Of a stretch of 64,000 nt of DNA, positions 1 through 7,957 are shown piece by piece. The notes beneath the pieces were generated by a model. That model worked only from the letters and a program-made list of their open reading frames with translations, was not told the origin of the DNA and did no database searches. Location: NCBI RefSeq assembly GCF_002135295.1, contig NZ_NEGG01000012.1, forward strand, positions 62,001 to 126,000, given 5' to 3'. Both the position numbers and the translations under genes were made by a program. The first letter of the stretch is position 1. Every line of letters begins with the position of its first letter. Origin of the DNA: Acinetobacter sp. ANC 5054 (GTDB taxonomy: Bacteria; Pseudomonadota; Gammaproteobacteria; Pseudomonadales; Moraxellaceae).

Positions 1-751
1 CCACATCAATATCTTGTGCCAATTGATCAATTTTTGGCACCACGCCTGAAGTCGACAAGGTCACACGGCGTTTGGACATACCATATGCAAAGTCATCGAG
101 CATGATACGCATTGAATTCAATACTGCATCATAGTTTAGCAGCGGTTCGCCCATGCCCATCATTACGACGTTGGTCACAGAACGCTCACGCTCAAGCACA
201 GGAACTTCTTCCATATAGGAGAAGTTTGCCATCCACAACTGACCGATAATTTCAGCTTGACTCAAGTCACGTTGGAAGCCTTGTTTACCTGTAGAACAGA
301 ACGAACAATCCAGTGCACAGCCCACTTGTGAAGAAATACACAAGGTCTTACGCGCACCAGTTTTGTCTTCGGCAGGAATAAGTACAGTTTCAACCAATGA
401 ACCTACACCATCACCGACACGGAACACCCATTTACGAGTACCGTCTTTCGAATAATTTTTATGCACCACTTCTGGCGCTTTAATTTCACAAATTTTTTCC
501 AATTTTTCACGGAGTTTGCCTGAGATATTGGTCATCTCAGCAAAATCTGTCACAAAAAATTGGTGAATCCATTTCATCACCTGTCCTGCACGGAATTTCT
601 TCTCCCCCATATCTTCGAAGAATTTTTCCATTTGTGGACGTGACATGCCCAGTAAATTCACTTTCTCCACAGTATTATGCTGCGTCGGAGCGGATGGAGA
701 TTGTTGCTGTGCATCAGAAACAGCTGATGTAGCGACTACTTCAGTACTCAT
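1..751 (-). CDS. rlmN: Dual-specificity 23S rRNA/tRNA adenine-2-methyltransferase RlmN (3' part outside window)
   Basis: Radical-SAM enzyme that methylates C2 of A2503 in 23S rRNA and A37 of some tRNAs in the cytoplasm. The frame opens with [10 protein letters not shown] at 751 and stays open to the window edge, giving about 250 residues; the usual length is near 400, so the C-terminal part is missing. The radical-SAM cluster motif CALDCSFC (CxxxCxxC) is visible, followed by [17 protein letters not shown], typical of RlmN. The N-terminal 25 residues are Ser/Ala/Gln-rich and look unstructured. It lies downstream of ndk on the same strand, but a terminator at 823-862 separates them, so it probably has its own promoter. 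Family assignment is secure; only the truncation limits it. Confidence 0.95.
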   Translation of the reverse strand, partial: MSTEVVATSAVSDAQQQSPSAPTQHNTVEKVNLLGMSRPQMEKFFEDMGEKKFRAGQVMKWIHQFFVTDFAEMTNISGKLREKLEKICEIKAPEVVHKNYSKDGTRKWVFRVGDGVGSLVETVLIPAEDKTGARKTLCISSQVGCALDCSFCSTGKQGFQRDLSQAEIIGQLWMANFSYMEEVPVLERERSVTNVVMMGMGEPLLNYDAVLNSMRIMLDDFAYGMSKRRVTLSTSGVVPKIDQLAQDIDV

Positions 752-822
752 GTGTAATTACCTAAACCATGTCTAAAGATAAAAGGAGATGCTCAGTATT
801 TGAGCGAAGAATTATTCAGAGA

Positions 823-862
823 ATAAAAAAACCAGACAAGCAGTATACCACTTATCTGGTTT
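823..862 (-). terminator. Rho-independent terminator after ndk
   Basis: An imperfect inverted repeat (AACCAGA..AAG / CTT..TCTGGTT, with G-U pairs) reads into a run of seven T on the minus strand, 13 bases past the ndk stop. Confidence 0.8.
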
Positions 863-874
863 GAATACTTCGAA

Positions 875-1306
875 TTAACGAGTACGTGGAGCGATCTCAG
901 TTTGAGCGAAGAAGTAGTTAACTTCACGATCAGCAGATGCTACAGAGTCAGAACCGTGAGCAGCATTTTCGTCGATGCTTACAGCGAAGTCTGCACGGAT
1001 AGTACCAGGAGCAGCTTCTTTCGGGTTAGTTGCGCCAAGGATGTCACGGTGAGCAAGAACTGCGTTTTCGCCTTCAAGAACTGAAACAACAACTGGACCA
1101 GAAGTCATGAATGCAACTAGGTCACCAAAGAAACCACGTTCTTTATGCTCAGCGTAGAAGCCTTCAGCTTCAGCTTGAGTCAAATGTTTCATTTTAGTTG
1201 CAACAATTTTAAGACCCGCTTTTTCGAAACGAGCAAAGATGTCGCCGATGTGGTTTTTAGCAACTGCATCTGGTTTAACGATAGATAAAGTACGTTCAAT
1301 AGCCAT
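875..1306 (-). CDS. ndk: Nucleoside diphosphate kinase
   Basis: Transfers the gamma phosphate of ATP to NDPs through a phosphohistidine, balancing NTP pools in the cytoplasm. The 143-residue length matches the family. It starts [15 protein letters not shown] and carries the active-site histidine in NAAHGSDS (about H117). The ATG at 1306 is preceded by TAAGGAG at ideal spacing. A perfect TATAAT lies at 1348-1353, about 42 bases upstream of the start. It lies between rlmN and iscX on the same strand. No anomalies seen. Confidence 0.97.
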   Translation of the reverse strand: MAIERTLSIVKPDAVAKNHIGDIFARFEKAGLKIVATKMKHLTQAEAEGFYAEHKERGFFGDLVAFMTSGPVVVSVLEGENAVLAHRDILGATNPKEAAPGTIRADFAVSIDENAAHGSDSVASADREVNYFFAQTEIAPRTR

Positions 1307-1347
1307 GATTGGCTCCTTAAGTCAATTTGACGTGAAAATTTTGCCGC

Positions 1348-1353
1348 ATTATA
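1348..1353 (-). promoter_or_regulatory. Probable -10 element of the ndk promoter
   Basis: A perfect TATAAT on the minus strand puts the transcript start near 1341 and gives a leader of about 35 bases carrying TAAGGAG. No consensus -35 is visible at 17 bp, so the promoter is inferred from the -10 alone. Confidence 0.5.
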
Positions 1354-1415
1354 CCGAATAATGCGCTATTTTCTGCTTTTGCAATGTAAAAAAATGGTTT
1401 TTTTCGATGTAGGGA

Positions 1416-1616
1416 TTAACTTGCTTCATCAATCCAAGCCATCTGGATTCCTTCAAGCAAGCCTTCAGTCGACTTTTCAGGATCATCTGTAAAATTTGGC
1501 AATGCACAAACCCATGTATGTAGATCGGTAAATCGAATCCATTGCGGATCAACATCAGGATGAGCTTCATACAACTCAATTGCGATATCAATCGTATCTG
1601 TCCAGCGTAAACCCAT
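1416..1616 (-). CDS. iscX: Fe-S assembly protein IscX (YfhJ)
   Basis: Small acidic protein that binds IscS and is thought to modulate iron delivery during Fe-S cluster assembly. The 66-residue product MGLRWTDTIDIAIELYEAHP matches the E. coli IscX pattern: MGL.WTD at the start, RFTDLHTWVC in the middle, a C-terminal WIDEA. An upstream ATG at 1631 would add MLGRP, but that stretch itself holds the AGGA ribosome site for the ATG at 1616, and the shorter start matches the family. It is separated from the isc operon here, lying alone between ndk and the PAP2 gene. Confidence 0.88.
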   Translation of the reverse strand: MGLRWTDTIDIAIELYEAHPDVDPQWIRFTDLHTWVCALPNFTDDPEKSTEGLLEGIQMAWIDEAS

Positions 1617-1750
1617 GGGTCTTCCTAACATCGTTTAAAGAATGATGTCTTACTTTAACAAATTTATGCATTTCGTCGTTAAAACTGTTTTTATATTTTT
1701 ATTACCAGATTTATCTCAGTGATATTTTCGGGTTTGTTCTATTTAAATAT

Positions 1751-2302
1751 TTATAACACCACATTCAAGAACGGCGCGCAGGCAATAATGCCACAGCCTA
1801 CACTCGCACCAATGGCCGCACCCACAGCAACATCACTCGGATAATGCAATCCTAAAATCATCCGTGATAGCGCAACGAGCAAAGTAAAGGGCAACATTAA
1901 TATCAATAATAAAGGCTGGATAAAACCCAATACCGTGGTCGCCATGACTGCATGTAAGGTATGCCCTGATGGGAAACTAAAATGATCCAGCGGACGTTCA
2001 CCGAGTCGAATCACTTGATGCACTTGATAAGGTCTCGGTCTTACCGTTTTCTTTTTAAGTACTTTATATAGGGTTGTACCGACTGAACCACCAAGTAGTA
2101 CGTAAATAATTTGCACACTGTAGGATATACCTTGCACGATCCACACTGTAGCCAACATTACATACCAAAAAATACCATCCCCCAACCGACTGATCATTTT
2201 AAAAAAATCTGCTACGACTTGTTGATGGGAAAAATGATTGAGATAAATACAGCCTTTTAAATCTAAATGAAGCATTCTTGTTTTTGCATTTTTAAAATTC
2301 AT
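1751..2302 (-). CDS. PAP2-family membrane phosphatase
   Basis: Integral-membrane acid phosphatase of the PAP2 superfamily (183 aa), a group that includes phosphatidate, phosphatidylglycerophosphate and undecaprenyl-pyrophosphate phosphatases. All three catalytic motifs are present: K-x6-RP at about residues 83-91, PSGH at 111-114 and SR-x5-H-x3-D at 146-157. Hydrophobic stretches near 45-75, 118-145 and 158-182 are membrane segments. The ATG at 2302 follows AGGAGA at good spacing. It lies 177 bases downstream of a GT4 glycosyltransferase on the same strand, and a Pho-box-like triple repeat precedes it (2418-2446). Substrate is not determined by the sequence; phosphatidate is my inference from context. 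Confidence 0.88.
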   Translation of the reverse strand: MNFKNAKTRMLHLDLKGCIYLNHFSHQQVVADFFKMISRLGDGIFWYVMLATVWIVQGISYSVQIIYVLLGGSVGTTLYKVLKKKTVRPRPYQVHQVIRLGERPLDHFSFPSGHTLHAVMATTVLGFIQPLLLILMLPFTLLVALSRMILGLHYPSDVAVGAAIGASVGCGIIACAPFLNVVL

Positions 2303-2417
2303 CGCTGATCTCCTGTCTACAGTCCTATATTTAGACTGTGCTGAGGTTGAGCTAGATTTGATTTTTTTATTTTTAAAATCTTTTCGCCTTGTGTTTCACA
2401 TAGCTTATGCTTTCTTT

Positions 2418-2446
2418 CTGACAGTCCTATGATGTTTTAATGACAA
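2418..2446 (-). promoter_or_regulatory. Pho-box-like triple repeat upstream of the PAP2 gene
   Basis: On the minus strand, TTGTCAT (2446-2440), ACATCAT (2435-2429) and CTGTCAG (2424-2418) are spaced exactly 11 bp apart, the geometry of PhoB sites. A weak -10 candidate (CATAAG, 2409-2404) follows. It lies 116 bases before the PAP2 start. PhoB binding is inferred from the E. coli consensus. Confidence 0.5.
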
Positions 2447-2479
2447 TTTCATGAACGGAATTGTAACGAGCTCTATACC

Positions 2480-3760
2480 TCAATAAAAACTTGCATGTAC
2501 AACTTGATCAACCACTTTATATAGGGCTTGTTCAAATTGTTGTACAGGATGTTGCCAGCCTATTTTAGCCGCATCATTTGCAGCCTCAACACCCATAGTT
2601 TTAAGTTTTTGACGCTCCGGCAACTGCTGCATTAAGCGAATAAATTCATCGGTATGAGATAATGAGCATAACCATCCCGTTTGCTCAGAACGAATATATA
2701 ATTGTGCGCAAGCTGCATTATATGCAATAACAGGCAAGCCACTTGCCATCGCTTCTAAAACGACATTTCCAAAGGTTTCAACCTGACTTGCAAAGACAAA
2801 TACATCAGCACTCGCGTAGGCTTGTGATAATGCTTGTCCACTCAAACTCCCCATAAAAATGACATCCAGTCCCGTTGCTAATTGCTCCAAACGCAAGCGA
2901 TCTGGACCATCACCCACAATCACCAGCTTATTCGGCAATGTCCTTTGAGCAGCTTGCATGCTTCGATATGCTGAAATTAAAACATCGACTTCTTTTTCTG
3001 GAGATAGCCGCCCAACATAAAGCATGACTCGTGTATGTTCACCCGCAGACCATTGCTGCCGAAGTTCCGTGCTGTAATATTTGCTAGAAAAACGCTGTTG
3101 ATCAACGCCCCGCCCTACAACAACTAATGGACAGGTGAATCCTAATTTCCGCAAAGCATTTGCAGTATCTTGACTGGGCACACAGGTCAGATGGGTATTG
3201 TTATGAAACCAACGTAGATAATGCTGCACAGGCTTCATTAAAAAAGCCAAATCAAAGTAACGACTAAAATCATGAAAGGCCGAGTGAAATCCACTGGACA
3301 CTGGAATGTGCAATGAGCGAGCCAATTGCAACATCGCAAAACCCAACGGCCCCTCAGTGACGATATGCACTATATCTACTTGATTTTGCTTTAAAGCTTT
3401 TGTCAGTTTAATCAGCTGCGGCCAACCAAATTGTAAGCCTGAATATTTGGGGATCGACTGCGCACGCACCAAGCATTCATGATCAGGTTTAAAATCGATA
3501 CAAGCTTCTGACTGCTCTGGACGGATCAGAAAAATTGAATTTCCCTGCTGCTGTAAGCCTCTACATAGCTGCAATAAACTATGAGCTACACCATTTATTT
3601 CAGGTGCCCATGTATCAGTAACGATGGCGATTTTCAAAGGTGGTCGGATTAAGGTTGAGACCGTTTGCACATCCATTCGGGATTGCATATGCTTAAATTG
3701 GAATTGAAAGCGTGCAGGTTCATCCTGCATACTTTTTAAATTAATAGACAATTCTGTCAT
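2480..3760 (-). CDS. Glycosyltransferase family 4 (MgtA/SqdX-like)
   Basis: GT-B fold retaining glycosyltransferase of 426 residues. The N-terminal acceptor domain begins near residue 43 with LKIAIVTDTWAPEINGV, the signature of the MgtA/PimB/SqdX group that glycosylates lipid acceptors. The C-terminal nucleotide-sugar domain holds YVGRLSPEKEVDVLI (about 248-262), IVGDGP and the E-x7-E motif ETFGNVVLE (about 328-336). The first 40 residues precede the fold and are unusually long, so a later start is possible. No signal peptide; probably a peripheral inner-membrane enzyme. A Pho-like repeat lies upstream and the PAP2 phosphatase downstream. Donor and acceptor are unknown; glycosyl-diacylglycerol synthesis is an inference. 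Confidence 0.82.
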   Translation of the reverse strand: MTELSINLKSMQDEPARFQFQFKHMQSRMDVQTVSTLIRPPLKIAIVTDTWAPEINGVAHSLLQLCRGLQQQGNSIFLIRPEQSEACIDFKPDHECLVRAQSIPKYSGLQFGWPQLIKLTKALKQNQVDIVHIVTEGPLGFAMLQLARSLHIPVSSGFHSAFHDFSRYFDLAFLMKPVQHYLRWFHNNTHLTCVPSQDTANALRKLGFTCPLVVVGRGVDQQRFSSKYYSTELRQQWSAGEHTRVMLYVGRLSPEKEVDVLISAYRSMQAAQRTLPNKLVIVGDGPDRLRLEQLATGLDVIFMGSLSGQALSQAYASADVFVFASQVETFGNVVLEAMASGLPVIAYNAACAQLYIRSEQTGWLCSLSHTDEFIRLMQQLPERQKLKTMGVEAANDAAKIGWQHPVQQFEQALYKVVDQVVHASFY

Positions 3761-3821
3761 GATCTTACATGCTTCTTATAAATGTATATTCACAGTTTAA
3801 GCAGCAGTTTTTTGCATTTTG

Positions 3822-3850
3822 ATGATTATTTAATGACACAATCGTGAAAA
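3822..3850 (-). promoter_or_regulatory. Weak Pho-box-like repeat upstream of the GT4 gene
   Basis: On the minus strand TTTTCAC (3850-3844), GTGTCAT (3839-3833) and TAATCAT (3828-3822) are spaced 11 bp apart. Only the middle copy is a strong match to CTGTCAT, and no good -10 follows at the expected distance. Confidence 0.3.
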
Positions 3851-3876
3851 AAGGAGAATTATTCATCTCCTTTTTT
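3847..3876 (-). terminator. Rho-independent terminator of the pilus operon
   Basis: Eleven-base arms (AAAAAAGGAGA / TCTCCTTTTTT) with an 8-base loop lie just past the last pilus gene; the A/T arms make it potentially bidirectional. It overlaps the Pho-like repeat of the GT4 gene. Confidence 0.85.
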
Positions 3877-3901
3877 ACAATGTAAGATTAGATGATTATT
3901 T

Positions 3902-4315
3902 TTAAAAATCGACATTAACATAAATCTTATCCCGATATACTCCTGCTGGAACATTATAGGAAAGCGGGTTATCCATTAAACGCGCAGAAATCGTATATTT
4001 TCTATCCTGTCCAGCACGTTGGTTCATGATTGCCCCCCAAAGATTATCAGATCCTCCTATGACTTTAAGTTGCGTTCTTAATTGATACGGTCCATTCGAA
4101 ACAGAACTTAATCCATTATTATTTTTTAAATTTTGACTACGAAATGTGATTGAATAACTCCGATCACAAGATATATGAAATGACGTAGCTGTCTCACTAT
4201 AAACATAATTGGATAATCGCATTTCTGGTGCAGATAACCCACCAACAGAACAGCCAGCAGCATAAACTGCTGTGCTAGATATTGCAGACAAACAGCATAT
4301 GAGTAAAAATCTCAT
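3902..4315 (-). CDS. Minor pilin subunit, spore coat U (SCPU/Csu) domain
   Basis: Secreted subunit of an archaic (Csu/Prp-type) chaperone/usher pilus, 137 residues. A signal peptide (MRFLLICCLSAISSTAVYAA) is followed by a mature start at GCSVGG. The SCPU pattern is visible: a conserved Cys early (CSVGG), a second Cys in FHISCDRSYSITF, and a C-terminal strand PAGVYRDKIYVNVDF ending in aromatic-terminated DF. The ATG at 4315 follows a strong GGGAGG site. It ends the operon, 14 bases after the usher stop. Operons of this type usually end with a two-domain tip adhesin of about 300 residues; this protein has room for one domain only. Confidence 0.8.
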   Translation of the reverse strand: MRFLLICCLSAISSTAVYAAGCSVGGLSAPEMRLSNYVYSETATSFHISCDRSYSITFRSQNLKNNNGLSSVSNGPYQLRTQLKVIGGSDNLWGAIMNQRAGQDRKYTISARLMDNPLSYNVPAGVYRDKIYVNVDF

Positions 4316-4329
4316 AGAAACCTCCCATA

Positions 4330-6636
4330 TTACCTACAAACCAATTCAATAATTGAGGATTCGGCGGTATTAATTTGATTTTGAGTAACACTTAAACTCG
4401 CACTGCAAGTTTTTCCTTCTTTAGTTAACACATGAAGATTATAATTTGTTTTTTGCGATAAATAGATATAAAACAATCCATCGCTATCAACGAAATAACC
4501 TTCATCATTATTGACATTAACCACTGTTCCCAGAGGGAAATTTTGATTATTTATGTTCTTAAGACGCACAATAAACTTCTTAGTTGGTGCTACATTAAAA
4601 TCTACAATATAGCCTCGCTTATCTAGAGCATTAATTTTCTTAGTGGTTTGATCAAATGAATAATCCAATGGAAGCTGATCTTGATCAAAAGAAATATCAT
4701 AATTAATATATGGAATAACATTATGCACAAATGCATAACCATCCTTATTTGTTTTACCCACAACAGATAAAGACTTCATAACATCAACATCTTCCATTCC
4801 GCTCAAGCTAACTAATGCAAATGCATTATCAACATATTTTGTAAATGCGGCTTTATTCCCTAGCCAAACTAATGCACCATTATACTGTGCTTGCACAAAT
4901 CTACGATTATCATACTCATCATATGAAGCACTTAAATCACCTACATTCGTTTTATACAAACCAAAGGCATGATAATTCATTTCACCATCCGAACGTCCAA
5001 CTGCAAGCGAATAATCTAGACCTGTCTGATTAATGCTATTGCGTGTATAACTGAGCAAACTTTCATTACTATCCGTATCATGCTCTAAATTTACTCTATT
5101 TACATTCCCCCAACTATAGCTCAACATAATATTAAAGCTATTATCATGTTGTTTAAAATCTTTATAATAATTTACTGTCGTATACAAATTATTGGTTAAT
5201 CGTTTTTGCACACCCACATTGACAATTTGACTATCTTCTTGTTCAAATCCATCTTTATTATAATTAACATTATCAACATAACTCAAACTTAAACTATCAA
5301 TAAATTTTAAATTTGAAAAATTCAAATAAGCTAAATTTGAATATTTAGTATTTATAGAATACTCTTCAAAACCTAGCTGCTTAAATTCTTCTGTGTAATA
5401 ACGACTATTTAAACCAAACGACCAATCCTTAAAACTCCTGCTAATACTACCTGAAACACCATATCCCACGTCACCATTATAATCACTAACTGCATATTCA
5501 GTATCTAAAATAAAATACTTACTAACACCTTGTGTCCACATTAAATTTAAAATTTTAATATCATCTGAATACGTTGCATCAAAACCCATTGTTGTGCTAC
5601 GACTCAAACCTCGACGATAATACAGTTTAGAAAAAAATTCGCGATAGTCAGTATCATCTTCATCATAGTTATATCTTAATTTCCCCAATGAAATATCATA
5701 TTCATTCAAGCCAACACTTAGTAGCTTATTACTGATATAAATTGGAAAACTTTGTACCGACCTATTCCCTAACACATCTTCTACAACTATTGTCGCTTCC
5801 CCTCCCTGATCAATACTCGCACCTGTTTGTAGAGAGTATTTTCCAGGAGTAATTGCTTGTTTATATAAACTAACACCGTTCAACATCAAATCAACAGTTG
5901 AAGGTAATGCCGCACTACCATTTAAAGTTGGCATATTCCAATATACAAAATCTGGACGTTCTGTATAGTTTGTACCAAAACTCAAGCCACCAAATCGAAA
6001 GGAGTTTGTTAGAGCATTGTAGTTAGTTGTATTATCCCCAGCCCTAAATTTTAAATATTTTTCAGGCATATCCATTTCAAAATAGGAACTTAGGCGTAAT
6101 ACATTTTTTTCACCCTCATCAGGAGAACTTCGATATATGAATGAATTGTCGAATAGCCAATAATCTTTAAAAAAACCGATTTCAGCAAGAGTGTTAAAAT
6201 CATCTGAGTAATCATCTTTACTATAAAAAAAGTCATAGTTTATAAAGCCACCAAAATTTGCTTTTTGTGGCTTTGTAACAACATTTCCATAAAATTTTTC
6301 AGAAAAATATACCGGTGATAGATTTATCTTTATAGCTTGTAGGCCATCATCTTTTTCAAAACTAATATCAGTGTTTTTCAAAAGACAAAATTCTTCTTTA
6401 TTATTATATTTAATAAATTTTACTGAACTTACCCCCAACTCATCTAAAGTTCTGCACTCGATGTAATCCCCATTTTCACTAGTAAGTAAGACTGTTTCAA
6501 CATTGCGATCAACACCATTAAGCCAAACATTCACAATGTTTGACTCTTCATTATTAGATAATATTGCCGGTACAGCATGGACATATGTAGCACCAACAGT
6601 ACTAAAAAAAAGCAGAACAACTCTAAAATTATTCAT
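4330..6636 (-). CDS. Fimbrial outer-membrane usher
   Basis: Outer-membrane beta-barrel usher that receives chaperone-subunit complexes and extrudes the pilus. From the ATG at 6636 the product is 768 residues, starting MNNFRVVLLFFSTVGATYVHA (signal peptide). A TTG at 6666 would add ten residues, but the ATG has GAGGG at good spacing and starts a proper signal peptide. Seen in order: N-terminal domain (VNVWLNGVDRN), barrel with many alternating aromatic strands, plug region (PSTVDLMLNGVSLYKQAITPG), and a C-terminal domain starting near GYAFVHNVIPY with Cys residues in GKTCSASL and ELVCR. It is somewhat shorter than most FimD-type ushers but usual for the archaic clade. Confidence 0.9.
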   Translation of the reverse strand: MNNFRVVLLFFSTVGATYVHAVPAILSNNEESNIVNVWLNGVDRNVETVLLTSENGDYIECRTLDELGVSSVKFIKYNNKEEFCLLKNTDISFEKDDGLQAIKINLSPVYFSEKFYGNVVTKPQKANFGGFINYDFFYSKDDYSDDFNTLAEIGFFKDYWLFDNSFIYRSSPDEGEKNVLRLSSYFEMDMPEKYLKFRAGDNTTNYNALTNSFRFGGLSFGTNYTERPDFVYWNMPTLNGSAALPSTVDLMLNGVSLYKQAITPGKYSLQTGASIDQGGEATIVVEDVLGNRSVQSFPIYISNKLLSVGLNEYDISLGKLRYNYDEDDTDYREFFSKLYYRRGLSRSTTMGFDATYSDDIKILNLMWTQGVSKYFILDTEYAVSDYNGDVGYGVSGSISRSFKDWSFGLNSRYYTEEFKQLGFEEYSINTKYSNLAYLNFSNLKFIDSLSLSYVDNVNYNKDGFEQEDSQIVNVGVQKRLTNNLYTTVNYYKDFKQHDNSFNIMLSYSWGNVNRVNLEHDTDSNESLLSYTRNSINQTGLDYSLAVGRSDGEMNYHAFGLYKTNVGDLSASYDEYDNRRFVQAQYNGALVWLGNKAAFTKYVDNAFALVSLSGMEDVDVMKSLSVVGKTNKDGYAFVHNVIPYINYDISFDQDQLPLDYSFDQTTKKINALDKRGYIVDFNVAPTKKFIVRLKNINNQNFPLGTVVNVNNDEGYFVDSDGLFYIYLSQKTNYNLHVLTKEGKTCSASLSVTQNQINTAESSIIELVCR

Positions 6637-6662
6637 AGAATTACCCTCATATATCCCTAAAA

Positions 6663-7361
6663 TCAATATTCCAACAAACTTCCATCTTTATCAGTTTTAA
6701 TTTTAACTTTCACATTACTTTTATCTTTAATATTTACAGCTCCTAAATCGAAAGAATATTCATGACCAGCAAGCAAATAACTATTAAAACTTTTACTTAA
6801 TATCTCATTGTCTTTCTTATCAACAAGTTTAATATCTGTAATTTGAACATGTGAGTTTGCTTTGTTTATAACATCAACTTTTGCAACATTATTATCTGTT
6901 TTTAACTGAACACCGAGATCTGTTTTATATTGTTTTCCCACGAACAACGGCAATGAAAATTTGAATTGAAAATTGATTGATTCATCGTCTGCAACTGGCG
7001 TAACTTCATTAAAAATAACACGCCATGTTTTTTCTTTTTCCAGCTCACTCGGTGCAAATTGTTGTGCAAAACCCACTCGAACAATTTGCTTACTTTCAGG
7101 CTTCAACTCAAAAACTTTTGGATTAAACATCAAAGTTTTATCTTCAACTAAGACATCTTCTCCCTTTTCATTTTGCGACCAGTTTAATGCAGAGATTTCA
7201 AAGATTTTAGATTTTGTGAATCCTGTACTTTCAACCACGACAGTAGTACTACGCTGCCTACCTTTATCGCCTAAATATAATTGTATAGGTGTAAATTTAA
7301 TACCTGCAAAGATAGTACCACTAATACAACTAATGATTATGGCCAAAATTATTTTTTGCAT
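6663..7361 (-). CDS. Periplasmic pilus chaperone (PapD/CsuC-like)
   Basis: Two-domain immunoglobulin-like chaperone, 232 residues, that folds pilus subunits by donor-strand complementation and delivers them to the usher. Signal peptide MQKIILAIIISCISGTIFAG; the N-domain has IKFTPIQLYLGDKGRQRSTTVVVESTG and the subunit-binding strand region PKVFELKPESKQIVRVGF; a proline-rich linker FSLPLFV leads to the C-domain. The start at 7361 has AAGGAA upstream. Its stop lies 26 bases before the usher ATG. The gene is AT-rich with many Lys codons, like the rest of this operon. Confidence 0.9.
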   Translation of the reverse strand: MQKIILAIIISCISGTIFAGIKFTPIQLYLGDKGRQRSTTVVVESTGFTKSKIFEISALNWSQNEKGEDVLVEDKTLMFNPKVFELKPESKQIVRVGFAQQFAPSELEKEKTWRVIFNEVTPVADDESINFQFKFSLPLFVGKQYKTDLGVQLKTDNNVAKVDVINKANSHVQITDIKLVDKKDNEILSKSFNSYLLAGHEYSFDLGAVNIKDKSNVKVKIKTDKDGSLLEY

Positions 7362-7429
7362 ATTTATTCCTTATAATAATAGTATAGTGGTGCATATCTT
7401 GAATATACACCACTATTGTTTATTCTTAT

Positions 7430-7957
7430 TTAGAAATCAACTGCTACTTTATATGTACCTTTGTATGTACCATAGTGGGCCATCTCAGAAACAGCGTTTA
7501 CTGTTGTAGCTACCACATCAAATGTACGTGCAGTTGAACTATATGGTAAATTTCCACCAGCATATAGTTGGCCGCCAAGTTTAGTATCTACATTCACACC
7601 GATCTTTTGTGTACCATTAATTTCGTTAGTTAATTCTGAAGGTTTAGTAATATTAAGTTTATAAGGTGCGTTTGCACGAACTTCAAATTGAGCAGTGCCG
7701 CTCCATTTATTTTGTGCACCGGCTGCCATTGTAATTTTTTTCTCTTTACCTAGTATATCTAAATCACAATGTTTAGGTACATTCAATTCAATTGGAATTT
7801 CACCGTCACATTTTGTTCCACAACCACTGTTTCCTGGGTTATGTCCTGAATTACCTCCACCTGGTCCACCACGATCTGCTACACCACCATCAGCATATGC
7901 TGCTGTACCTAAACCAAGAACTAATGCTGAAACCGCAACTTTGATTAATTTATTCAT
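7430..7957 (-). CDS. Major pilin with Gly/Asn-rich N-terminal segment
   Basis: First gene of the pilus operon and the probable structural subunit, 175 residues. Signal peptide ends near AAYA (residue 22). The mature N-terminus, about residues 23-50, is a Gly/Asn-rich stretch (GGPGGGNSGHNPGNSGCGTKC) before the fold begins at IPIELNVPKHCDLDI. Three cysteines (about 46, 50, 64) rather than the usual pair. The C-terminus GTYKGTYKVAVDF is the SCPU/Csu-type final strand. The ATG has TGGAG upstream. Gene order pilin-chaperone-usher-minor subunit resembles the light-regulated prpABCD operon of A. baumannii; orthology is inferred from order and size only. Confidence 0.78.
   Translation of the reverse strand: MNKLIKVAVSALVLGLGTAAYADGGVADRGGPGGGNSGHNPGNSGCGTKCDGEIPIELNVPKHCDLDILGKEKKITMAAGAQNKWSGTAQFEVRANAPYKLNITKPSELTNEINGTQKIGVNVDTKLGGQLYAGGNLPYSSTARTFDVVATTVNAVSEMAHYGTYKGTYKVAVDF

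Noticed and set aside
1349..1591. 80-residue ORF overlapping iscX in another frame
   Set aside because: Overlaps the recognised iscX gene and shows no family features or ribosome site.
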